From a virus: a DNA stretch of 22,382 bases. The notes below the pieces were generated by a model that made no database searches, was not told where the DNA came from, and was given only the letters and a program-made list of their open reading frames with translations. Shown here piece by piece: positions 11,922 to 21,100 of this stretch. Position numbers and translations under genes: made by a program. The stretch's first letter is position 1. Every line of letters begins with the position of its first letter. The DNA is taken from the IMG/VR virus record IMGVR_UViG_3300008448_000729, positions 1 to 22,382 of that record; one strand, given 5' to 3'.

Positions 11922-13946
11922 ATGGCATCTACATTTACATTAAGTCCTGAGTCAGTAAAGAATATCCAAGCTATAAATAAAGTTGGATTAGACAAATTTA
12001 ACAAAGGGTGGGTTAAGTTTGGTAATGATAAACTCAATATCAATACAACCTCGGCTGTAGGCTTAGAAAAAGCAATCGGAGTTGTTGCTAGATTCATGAT
12101 GAAAATCCAAGGTAATATTAATCAAATATTATATGGTAAATTCACATCTGGTAAAGAAAACACTAATTTAATAAGAAGACTATTAGATAAAGGTATTATT
12201 AATCTATTAGAAGGTATAGCCTCAATTGACTTTTGTAACATTCTAAACTATTCCTTAAATAACCTACCAGACGGTAAATTATTTGATCCAAATAATCCTC
12301 CTGAATCAACAGATGTTGTAGCTAGAAAAAAATGGGAATTACAGAAAAAGGCTTTCGATACCCAGCAATTTATCGATCAGTATTATAGAGAGTATGTAGA
12401 TACAAACAATCCTCAAAGTAGGATTGGTCTTCTTTTATTATTGCAGCAGATTAATGCAACTCTGACAACTGTTATCTCTAATACAAATACTGGATTAAAC
12501 GACCCTTTAATAAGAGAGAATTTTCCTCAAGTATCCACAGCTAGTAACTTCCTTCAAAATGCTGTTGGCGTATTTAATAGATATACAGATCTTAGGCAAG
12601 TATCAGTTCAAGAAATACAAAAGATTGTTAGCCTAGTAGATAGTGTAAGACAATATGCCATTATAATTCAAGGTTTAAACAATCCAAAAAATGCAATAGG
12701 ATTGATTGATAGCTCATTAAATGGTGCTATTCAAAAAGAATTATCAGATATATCTAGTCTTATATTACAACCACAAAAGGCGGCAACAATATTAAAAAGC
12801 ATAATTAAAACTGTTAATACAATTAATAGTATAGCCCAAAAGGTATTAGGCTTTATTAACACACTCCAGGTTATAACAAAAGTGTGCATATTATTAATCA
12901 AAATTTTTAATGTAGTAAGCTCTTTCTTTATAGCCCTACCTATACCTAATATGACCACTACTATAGGTATAACAAATAAGTTCTCTGATATATTACAAGA
13001 TAAAATAAAGGAAAAAGGTCAAAAAAAATTAATACTTAGATTAGAACAAATATCAGCAGTCTTAAATTTAACAGCAATAGTTGTTACTAGTTTATATGCC
13101 TCAATTCAAAATATTATAGACAGATTAAAATTAATACAACTTAATCTAGACAGCTGCCCTAATAAAAATGTAGATTTACTTAATGAAATAAATGATTCGA
13201 TTAACAATCTAACAAACACATCTGTTAAGTTAGGTAACTTTTTGAATCAATATAATGATCAACAAACAAAATCGGAAAGTCAATTTGGGAAATACGTTAT
13301 CAAAATTGTTACTGAGCAAGTAGTTGATGAAGGAATTAATTTAAGGAGAAGATATGGAATCGCTAGAGATTTAAATGGATATATCGTAGTTCAATCCACT
13401 CCTACATTTGCTTCACTTGATTTGATCATAATAAATGAAGTAAAATCCCTATTAGTATCTAAAGGCCTAGTTTCATCTAATTTATCAAGCCTATCATCAG
13501 AGGAACAAGTTACTGTACTAGAGGCAGCCAAATTTTTAGGAGAGGATGAAATAGGTTTAGACAATATAGAATTAAGCCTATCAGATATAGAAACTATAGA
13601 GCAACAAGATTCTGAATTAGGTATAGGTACATTTATAAATAACCTTCCTGGTGGCAGGGCCTTAAGAAAAAGGGTTCGAGATAAAATGGTAAAAAGTGCA
13701 AGTCAGCTAGGAAATAATTTAAAATCAACAGATCCAGGAGGAAAGTTCTCATCTGGACTGATAAAACAACAAGAGTCTCAAATTAACAAGCTAGAGATAC
13801 AAAATCTAGAAGATAGTATTTCTGGTTGGAAAAAAGAAGTGGCGGTGTCTGCAGCACAGGGAGTTGCTGGCTTAGCTATTTTAAGAGACAGGACCCAAAA
13901 AATAAAAGATGCGGAAAAGAAGATCCAGCAATTAAGACAAGGATAA
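11922..13946 (+). CDS. Large helical tail protein, possibly hub or tape-measure, 674 aa
   Basis: The protein is long, helical and rich in I, L, N and Q. A hydrophobic stretch at about residues 310-350 (FINTLQVITKVCILLIKIFN, then VVSSFFIALPIP) and a second near 380 (LNLTAIVVTSLYASI) could cross or lie on a membrane. The N-terminal region (1-110) is more globular. The C-terminus (600-674) has charged coiled-coil helices (KIKDAEKKIQQLRQG). Size and hydrophobic helices recall tail tape-measure proteins, and its position between spike and wedge genes suits a tail or hub component, but I see no family marker. Use of A/T-ending codons is stronger than in the neighbouring gp6-like gene. It follows the spike gene after 2 nt. 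Confidence 0.6.
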   Translation: MASTFTLSPESVKNIQAINKVGLDKFNKGWVKFGNDKLNINTTSAVGLEKAIGVVARFMMKIQGNINQILYGKFTSGKENTNLIRRLLDKGIINLLEGIASIDFCNILNYSLNNLPDGKLFDPNNPPESTDVVARKKWELQKKAFDTQQFIDQYYREYVDTNNPQSRIGLLLLLQQINATLTTVISNTNTGLNDPLIRENFPQVSTASNFLQNAVGVFNRYTDLRQVSVQEIQKIVSLVDSVRQYAIIIQGLNNPKNAIGLIDSSLNGAIQKELSDISSLILQPQKAATILKSIIKTVNTINSIAQKVLGFINTLQVITKVCILLIKIFNVVSSFFIALPIPNMTTTIGITNKFSDILQDKIKEKGQKKLILRLEQISAVLNLTAIVVTSLYASIQNIIDRLKLIQLNLDSCPNKNVDLLNEINDSINNLTNTSVKLGNFLNQYNDQQTKSESQFGKYVIKIVTEQVVDEGINLRRRYGIARDLNGYIVVQSTPTFASLDLIIINEVKSLLVSKGLVSSNLSSLSSEEQVTVLEAAKFLGEDEIGLDNIELSLSDIETIEQQDSELGIGTFINNLPGGRALRKRVRDKMVKSASQLGNNLKSTDPGGKFSSGLIKQQESQINKLEIQNLEDSISGWKKEVAVSAAQGVAGLAILRDRTQKIKDAEKKIQQLRQG

Positions 13947-13961
13947 AATACCCAGTATAAA

Positions 13962-13969
13962 ATATTTAT
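13962..13969 (+). promoter_or_regulatory. ATATTTAT element inside the tail block
   Basis: The octamer ends 5 nt before the ATG at 13975 in a 28-nt gap, one of the few real gaps in the tail gene block. It may start a second transcript covering the wedge genes. Confidence 0.4.
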
Positions 13970-13974
13970 AAGAT

Positions 13975-14418
13975 ATGGCACAAATAGATGCATTAAGAAA
14001 GTTAATTCGTGAGGAATTAAAAGCCGTCCTTAAAGAGGAGCTTCCTAAAATATTAAAGGAAAACCAAGCCCCTGTAATAAAGGATGGCAAAAAATCATTG
14101 CAAGAAGAGATAAAAGCTAAAATCCCAGGAACATTGAACACTCATGCAAGTAAACCTCAAATAAAGTTTACGTCTAACAATCCTATGGCAGCGTTCTTAA
14201 ATGATACCGCCAAAAATATGATAAATGAAGACTTCTCTATGACTTCAGCAGACGTTCATCCAGCTATGGCTTTCCAGCCTAACGAAGTGTCTGTAGGTTC
14301 TGTAGGAGGAATGCTAGGGACAGCTAGACCTAGCTCAAATATAAACGCAGTTCAAATTAATGAGGTTCCAGACTTTAGTGCTTTAATGGGCAAACTTAAA
14401 GAGAGGGGTGAAATCTAA
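13975..14418 (+). CDS. Phage structural-block protein with N-terminal charged coiled coil, 147 aa
   Basis: Residues 1-55 form a strongly charged helix (IDALRKLIREELKAVLKEEL, then PKILKEN). A mostly disordered middle follows (HASKPQIKFTSNNPMAAFLN), then a glycine-rich segment (GSVGGMLGTARPSS) and a short terminal helix (DFSALMGKLKERGEI). No fold or catalytic residues are evident. It is joined to the gp25-like gene by a TAATG overlap, so it is made together with baseplate wedge proteins and may be a small wedge or assembly factor such as gp53 or gp51. That role is only inferred from position. Confidence 0.65.
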   Translation: MAQIDALRKLIREELKAVLKEELPKILKENQAPVIKDGKKSLQEEIKAKIPGTLNTHASKPQIKFTSNNPMAAFLNDTAKNMINEDFSMTSADVHPAMAFQPNEVSVGSVGGMLGTARPSSNINAVQINEVPDFSALMGKLKERGEI

Positions 14419-14831
14419 TGGCATACGGGTTAAAGAAAATATCAGTAGTAGACTTAAAACCATCAATTGGAGTAGGAGTTAAAATTCCTTTTGATGCTGA
14501 TAACGTATTTTCTACCGTGTATACTACAAAGGATCAGACTAAGTATAACTTGATCAACTTCTTATTAACAGACCCAAGAGAGAGGCCATTTAATCCCACT
14601 TTTGGAGCGGGTCTTAGAGCAAGACTATTTGAACCAATAAATCAGGTTACATTTGATGATATCAAAGAATCGATCAGGACTCAGATAGAAGCTAACTTTC
14701 CAAATGTGCAGATTGTTAACTTAGACATTATAGGAAATCCTGACTACAATTCTATAAATATACAATTTAGTTACCGCCTATTAAGATCAAATGAGAATGA
14801 CTCTGTAACAATGACTATACAAAACTTCTAA
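14418..14831 (+). CDS. gp25-like baseplate wedge protein, 137 aa
   Basis: The gp25/GpW family marker is clear: L-L-T-D-P-R-E-R-P-F-N-P-T-F-G-A-G-L at residues 49-66, followed by a helix (TFDDIKESIRTQIEANFPNV) and a final beta hairpin (DYNSINIQFSYRLL). T4 gp25 is 132 aa, almost the same length. The protein binds the tail sheath initiator region and the gp6 dimer in the baseplate wedge; the same fold occurs in type VI secretion (TssE) and other contractile injection machines. It is translated by TAATG coupling and followed after 2 nt by the gp6-like gene, the order seen in many contractile tails. Confidence 0.92.
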   Translation: MAYGLKKISVVDLKPSIGVGVKIPFDADNVFSTVYTTKDQTKYNLINFLLTDPRERPFNPTFGAGLRARLFEPINQVTFDDIKESIRTQIEANFPNVQIVNLDIIGNPDYNSINIQFSYRLLRSNENDSVTMTIQNF

Positions 14832-14833
14832 AG

Positions 14834-16690
14834 ATGCCGAATCAAGTAGACATAAAATACCTTAATAAAGACTTTACTTCATTCAAGTCTGACTTGATAG
14901 AGTATGCAAAATCATACTATCCTACAGTATATAACGACTTCAACCAGGCTTCACCTGGTAGTATGTTTATTGAAATGGCTTCTTATGTAGGAGATGTTTT
15001 ATCATTCTATTTAGATAATCAGATTCAAGAAACATTCTTAGAATACTCTAAGCAAAAAGGTAACTTGTACTCTATGGCTTACATGTTAGGTTATAGACCA
15101 AAAGTTACATCTGCTGCAACAGTTGTATTGGATGTATATCAACAAGTTCCCTCTCTAACTATTAGCGGAAGTACTATACCAGATTTTTCATATGCTATGA
15201 TTATAGATCAAGGCATGCAAGTTAAATCTAATGTAGATAGCTCAGTATTGTTCTACGTACCACAAAAGGTAGACTTTACAACATCTTCTTCATACGATCC
15301 AACTACTGTAGAAGTATATACTATTAATGGATCAAATGTTCCTACATCTTACCTCTTAAAAAAGAGTGTTCAAGCATTATCAGGACAGGTTAAAACACAA
15401 ACGTTCTCTTTTGGTGCTGCTGAAAGATTTACTACAGTTAATTTACAAGACAATTCTATCATAACAATTCTTGAATCTAAAGATTCTAATGGTAATACAT
15501 GGTATGAAGTACCGTATCTGGCTCAAGATTATATTCTAAAACCTGTACAAAATACTGCTGCTAACTATCCTAGTTTATATCAGTATCAGAATCAAGTACC
15601 ATACATGATTCAAAAACTAATAGTGCCTAGAAGGTTTGTTTCAAGGTTTAAAGTTGATGGATCTTTAGACATAGAATTTGGCGCAGGTATAAATTCTGTA
15701 GCTGATACCGCTGTAATACCTAACCCTAATACGGTGAGCGTTGGTTTAACTGGTGGTGGATTGAGCACTTTGTCTAGTTCATTTGATCCTACTAACTTTG
15801 TAACCACACAAACTTATGGTCTAGCTCCAAAGAATACATCTATAACATTTCAATATCTTGTAGGTGGCGGTGCAAAAGCAAATGTATTATCAGGTCAGCT
15901 TACAGAAATAGTTTCATACTCAGTATCTGGTAATACCACATATCAAAACACTATAGTTATAAATAATACAGAACCAGCTGCTGGTGGTGGAGATGGAGAA
16001 TCTGTTGAAGAGTTAAGGTTTAATATAGCAGCAGAATTCCCAACGCAACTTCGTGCTGTTACACAACAAGATTATTTAGCGAGAACTCTTTCTATGCCTG
16101 CTCAATATGGTAAAGTGAGCAAAGCATATATAACAAAAGATGATGCTACTTTCAAGAATTATATGGATCAAGATCCAGGTCAGAGAGACTCTTTATTAAT
16201 TAGTTTATACATTCTAGGACTAAATAGCCAAGGACAATTAGATGTACCTTCTCCAGCTATACTTCAGAATATACAAACGTATCTTAAAGATTATAGAATG
16301 TTGACTGATTCTATCAATATTAAACCTGGATATATTATCAATATAGGTTGTGATTTTGAAATCATCATAAGACCAAACTATACGAGTCAAGATGTTATTG
16401 CTAGGTCTATATTAGCTCTTCAAGATTATTTTAATATAGACAACTGGCAGATTAATGAACCTATCATACTAGGAGATGTTTATTCAATACTAGATCAAGT
16501 AGAAGGTGTTCAAACTGTAAAAAAAGTAAACATCGTAAATAAAACAGGTGAAGAAAATGGATACTCTAAGTATTCCTACGACATTTCAGCAGGTACGCTA
16601 AATGGTGTAATATATCCTTCACTAGATCCTTCTATATTTGAAATAAAGTATTTAAATCAAGATATTCAAGGTCGTGTAGTAACAATATAA
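14834..16690 (+). CDS. gp6-like baseplate wedge protein (gpJ family), 618 aa
   Basis: The N-terminus contains the usual wedge-core signature: KYLNKDFTSFKSDLIEYAK, SPGSMFIEMASYVGDVLSFY, QIQETFLEYSKQKGN and YMLGYRPK. Near residues 397-430 the most conserved gp6/gpJ segment appears: R-A-V-T-Q-Q-D-Y-L-A-R-T-L, then QYGKVSKAYITKDD. The C-terminal third (IINIGCDFEIIIRPNYTSQD, LALQDYFNIDNWQINEPI) is also typical. Two copies per wedge form the inner ring of the baseplate in T4. The length is close to T4 gp6 (660 aa). Gly-Gly-Gly stretches around residues 310-400 mark flexible loops in the variable middle. It directly follows gp25. Confidence 0.92.
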   Translation: MPNQVDIKYLNKDFTSFKSDLIEYAKSYYPTVYNDFNQASPGSMFIEMASYVGDVLSFYLDNQIQETFLEYSKQKGNLYSMAYMLGYRPKVTSAATVVLDVYQQVPSLTISGSTIPDFSYAMIIDQGMQVKSNVDSSVLFYVPQKVDFTTSSSYDPTTVEVYTINGSNVPTSYLLKKSVQALSGQVKTQTFSFGAAERFTTVNLQDNSIITILESKDSNGNTWYEVPYLAQDYILKPVQNTAANYPSLYQYQNQVPYMIQKLIVPRRFVSRFKVDGSLDIEFGAGINSVADTAVIPNPNTVSVGLTGGGLSTLSSSFDPTNFVTTQTYGLAPKNTSITFQYLVGGGAKANVLSGQLTEIVSYSVSGNTTYQNTIVINNTEPAAGGGDGESVEELRFNIAAEFPTQLRAVTQQDYLARTLSMPAQYGKVSKAYITKDDATFKNYMDQDPGQRDSLLISLYILGLNSQGQLDVPSPAILQNIQTYLKDYRMLTDSINIKPGYIINIGCDFEIIIRPNYTSQDVIARSILALQDYFNIDNWQINEPIILGDVYSILDQVEGVQTVKKVNIVNKTGEENGYSKYSYDISAGTLNGVIYPSLDPSIFEIKYLNQDIQGRVVTI

Positions 16691-16700
16691 AAGTATAAAA

Positions 16701-17804
16701 ATGGCCGTATATAAAATATTTGCATCTGCTGACGCTTCGTTATATTCTAACCAACCTGCTAGAAACACAGGTTTAGATGAAATATTAGAGGTTAGTGTAA
16801 AAAATAGTTCTCAACCTCTTAACTTTTTTGTCGATCCTGTACCATCTGAACCATTATTGCAAGATGATATTAGAAGGTCTGTTATTTTATTTAGTCAAAC
16901 AGATTTAAATAAAATAAAAACATTTAGAACAGGTTCGTGGCAAACAAATCTAAGATTATACTTAGCAAATGCAGAAAACTTAACTACCACATATAATTTA
17001 GAGGTCGCGGCTGTATCCTCTTCTTGGTCAATGGGAACAGGTAAATTAATCGATAACCCGCAAACAAGAAATGGTGTGTGTTGGTATAATACAGGATCAT
17101 TTATTTCAGCATCTAGTAATTGGCCTAATGCATCATACTATTTAACTCCTGGTGGAGGTAACTGGTACGGTTCTTTTGTAAGCCAGTCTTTTGAATATAA
17201 TGTGAATAAAGATGTAGATGTTAATGTTACACCTATAGTTAATTCATGGTTTAGCGGATCTAATAATGCTGGTTTTATAATTAAGCATCCTCAAAGTATA
17301 GAGAACAATTCAAATACTTATATTGCTCTAAGTTTCTTCTCAGTTGATACTCATACAATATATCCTCCTACAATTGAAATGAAGTGGGATGATAGCTCGT
17401 ATTCTACAGGCAGCCTTAGTGTTATTAACAGTTCTAATACTGTAGTAACTTTAGCCAATAATACTAGTGTGTATAAATACGGAACAGATAAATATAAGTT
17501 TAGGATAAATGCCAGAGACCAATACCCAGTAAGAACGTTTACTACAGCATCGTTGTATACAGTTAATAAAGCACTTCCACAAACTTCATATTGGGCAGTC
17601 CAAGATGCAAAAACAGAGGATATGGTTATAAACTTTGACGATACGTATACAAAGATAAGCTGTGATGGTACAAGCAGTTATTTTAACATGTATATGAATG
17701 GTTTAGAACCAGAAAGATATTATAAAATACTTATCAAAACAGATTTGTCTGATGGTGAGTCTTATGAAATAGATAATAATCTCATTTTTAAAGTAGTTAG
17801 ATAA
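16701..17804 (+). CDS. Virion structural protein with DNRLRE/CBM96-like beta domain, 367 aa
   Basis: The first 215 residues resemble the DNRLRE/CBM96 beta-sandwich: KIFASADASLYSNQPARNTG and LDEILEVSV at the start, DIRRSVILFSQTDLNKI, a strand pair (NLRLYLANAENLTTTYNLEV), AAVSSSWSMGTGK, and DVNVTPIVNSWFSGSNNAG. In secreted bacterial proteins this fold often binds polysaccharides. Residues 240-367 form another beta-rich region (FRINARDQYPVRTFTTASLY, RYYKILIKTDLSDGESYEI). The position right after gp6 corresponds to gp7/gp8-type peripheral baseplate proteins. Glycan binding is suggested by the fold, not shown. The gene begins 10 nt after the gp6 stop with an A-rich leader and ends in a TAATG overlap. 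Confidence 0.65.
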   Translation: MAVYKIFASADASLYSNQPARNTGLDEILEVSVKNSSQPLNFFVDPVPSEPLLQDDIRRSVILFSQTDLNKIKTFRTGSWQTNLRLYLANAENLTTTYNLEVAAVSSSWSMGTGKLIDNPQTRNGVCWYNTGSFISASSNWPNASYYLTPGGGNWYGSFVSQSFEYNVNKDVDVNVTPIVNSWFSGSNNAGFIIKHPQSIENNSNTYIALSFFSVDTHTIYPPTIEMKWDDSSYSTGSLSVINSSNTVVTLANNTSVYKYGTDKYKFRINARDQYPVRTFTTASLYTVNKALPQTSYWAVQDAKTEDMVINFDDTYTKISCDGTSSYFNMYMNGLEPERYYKILIKTDLSDGESYEIDNNLIFKVVR

Positions 17805-18142
17805 TGGCGAATATAGATCTTGTTAAAGAGATATATGGTATAAACACGTACACAAAAGCTGTTGATACTCAATTTGAAGAGTTATTACAACCTCAAGTTG
17901 TAGAAACGGCTCCTACAGTTACTGTTGACCAGTTTTTTCAATATTATCAAGATCTCTTCTTTGAAATATCTGTATCTGGATCTATTAACTCTCATACATA
18001 TCTTGTTGAACAAAGCCAGCAATATATCGGAGGATCAGTTATAGATGCAGAAAAACAAGCACTCATTGAAGAGATTAACTCGCTTCGTCAACAATTGTTA
18101 GATTTGAATCAATCGTTTACAGATATTAATAGTTTAATATAA
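17804..18142 (+). CDS. Small tail-block protein with C-terminal coiled coil, 112 aa
   Basis: The N-terminal part (YGINTYTKAVDTQFEELLQP) leads into an aromatic middle (VDQFFQYYQDLFFEI), and the C-terminal 35 residues form a clear helix with a heptad pattern (EKQALIEEINSLRQQLLDLN). No known motif is visible. TAATG overlaps on both sides tie its translation to the DNRLRE-like protein and the 1410-aa protein, so it likely joins those two in the baseplate or tail-fibre attachment zone, perhaps as a trimeric connector or chaperone (inference). Confidence 0.7.
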   Translation: MANIDLVKEIYGINTYTKAVDTQFEELLQPQVVETAPTVTVDQFFQYYQDLFFEISVSGSINSHTYLVEQSQQYIGGSVIDAEKQALIEEINSLRQQLLDLNQSFTDINSLI

Positions 18143-21100
18143 TGGAATTAGTTAACATAGTATACTCTGGTGAAGGAAAGCAGCCTGTAGAATTAACGCC
18201 TCTAGATAAGTCGTTAGTTACATCTAATTTCATTAACTCTAGTTTTGGTGCTACTGATGACTATATAGAGTTATACATATATGATCAGCAAGGACAGTTG
18301 TTAACAGCAGATTATGACGCTTTTGATTATTATCCATTTCTATTAAACAATCCAAAGAACGATACATACTCGGCTTTAACTCTAGAACCAGAAAAAGATC
18401 TTCGTAGTAGAGGATTTAATAGAGGGAATTTAACAGTACAATATAACTTCTACAAAAAGTTACTTAACTCGCAATTTGGAACACAGTATTGGATAAAAGA
18501 AATCTCTCAAACTAGAAGAGAAATTAAGCTGTCGTCCCAAGTATTACCAGACTCAGTTATAAGAGATGGTTTTACCCAATATCAGGCTTATATATCTACT
18601 AAAAACTACTACCCAATATTCTATCTGAATTTTGGAAATAATACAGTTTTAACTGCTAATAACATTGCGTTAACAGAAGATGAAGAGGGTGTATACTTAC
18701 TTATTAAACTATACGAACCTCTTCCTACAGACTTTGATATCAAAACCCAGTTATGGATTGTAGATAAAGTAGCTGAATCTGTTAGCTTTGATGTTGATAT
18801 TCAAGTACAAGTAGATCCTCAACAAGATCTTAATGGGCTTCGTGGACCAAACTATAATGTTCGTATTAATACAAAGAATGGACAAACTACGCCATACTAT
18901 AACTATAACAACTTAATAGCTAGTCCTATAAGTTCATCTTTTCAAAAACTATCTAGCTATTATCAAGATAAGTCTGTAGATATAAACGTAGATTATACTA
19001 ACTTCTCTAACTTCATTCACTTCTCTAATGCAGAAGAAAGAGTTAGAAACTTTGTATACAAACTACAATTAATAGAGTCTAGCAGTTATGATTTGGCAAC
19101 CCAACAAGCTATTATAGGCGGATCTGGTAGTGCCCAAATTGTTTCTTCTACAGTAAGTTCTATTCAAAAATCTATAGATAATATTATCAGGAATTTTGAT
19201 ATATACGAATACTATCTATATTTTAATTCATCTAGTTGGGCTTGGCCAAAAAGAACTACTACACAACCGTATACTTTATATTCTGTATCCTCTTCTCAAG
19301 CAAGTAACTTCTTAGGAGGCGATAACACAATTCCAACAGCTACCACGCAATCATTGTTATTTAGTGCATCTTATTATGATTCAACTAATAAAGACGCTCT
19401 TAGAAATGTAATACCTCAGTATCTACTTGATGATCCAAATAACCAACCGTATGTCACTTTTATTGACATGATTGGACAACATTTTGACAACATATGGATA
19501 TACTATAAAGATGTATCTAACAGATATAATGCAACTAATAATCCAGATACCGGTATATCATTAGACCTCGTATCTGACGCATTACGCGGCTTTGGTATTC
19601 AGTTATATACAAACTCAAACGTATCTGATAACCTCTATTATACATTGTTTGGAATCAATCCAGATGGGTCCCTACTTCCTCCAACAGGTTCAGAGATTAT
19701 TACTAATTACGTTACTTCAAGTTTAACTACTCTGCCTGCCCAGACTATACAAGACGAGTTATACAAAAGATTATATCATAACTTACCTTATTTGTTAAAA
19801 ACAAAAGGAACAGAAAGAGGTGTTAAGGCATTGATATCTACATATGGTATACCAGAAAGTATATTAACTGTTAGGGAATTTGGTGGTAACCCTATCAATT
19901 CTGTAGATGGGATTTTTGATCTAGATTCATCAGAATATAAAATTTCAATTGCAACAGGAAGTAATGGAGACGTTACTGGTAGTTTAACTTTATCGTCTTC
20001 TTTACTTTCTCCATTTACAAGTATACAATACTATCAGAATAATAATAGAGTTAATACTACAGATATAGAAGTAGGATTCTCACCATCTGATACAATTAAT
20101 GCTAATATAAGTGCTTCTCAAGGATACTTCGATATAAATCAATTAATAGGATCTCCAGGGTATCAGTATTCTCAATCTTACCAACCTTTAGTAAGTGCAT
20201 CAAATGCGTATTTCTCTACATATACTGAACCTCATAGTATATGGGAATATATAAGACTTATCAAGTTTTATAACAACTCTCTTTTCAAAACGATTAAAGA
20301 CTTTGTACCAGCTAGAGCTAATCTCTCTACAGGTATTATAGTTAAATCTCATATGTTAGAGAGGAATAAATACGCAAGACATGAACCTATAGTGACTTTT
20401 AATGATTACTCTCAGTCTATTGATATCTTAACAATAGATGCAGGAGATGGCGGAGCTATATCAGGTTCTACTTATTGGGATGGCTTTGTTGTTACTCCTT
20501 TAGGAATGGCTTCTTATACTAGCTCACAAAATATAGAACTATATAATGGTGAATTTAGCGGCTCTGAAATAGTAGTTACTAATGGTGATGCTTTAAACCA
20601 AAAAGAAGCATCTAACTTGCCAGGAACTGGTTCAGGTTTTATTGAAGTGAATTTAGGAGCATTATATCAAAATGTAACTTCATCTGTAAGGTCTATTGAA
20701 TTATTTGATTTGGATTATAATTCTGATCAGTTACTTCCAGTTAACTATGGAATAGTAACGCAGTCTATTAATAATGCACAAATAAATAATTACGCAACAT
20801 ATACAAATCCTAACAGTCCATATGCTCAAGTTCAAGATTATAATTACAATTTAGAAAGGTCTGTTATACCAAGATATAGAGGATCACAAACAGTTAGTAG
20901 TGAGTATAATACAGAAAGTCCGTCTAATATTTCATATGGAGATACAGCTGCTATTGATAAGATAAAATATCAGTACGCGTATCTTGTAGACATATACTCA
21001 TCTTCTTTATTATTACCTAATAGATCTAATGCTCAAATAAAGTATATTATAGATAATAATCAAAATGTACTTGATCTTACTAAAGCGAATAAAAATATAT

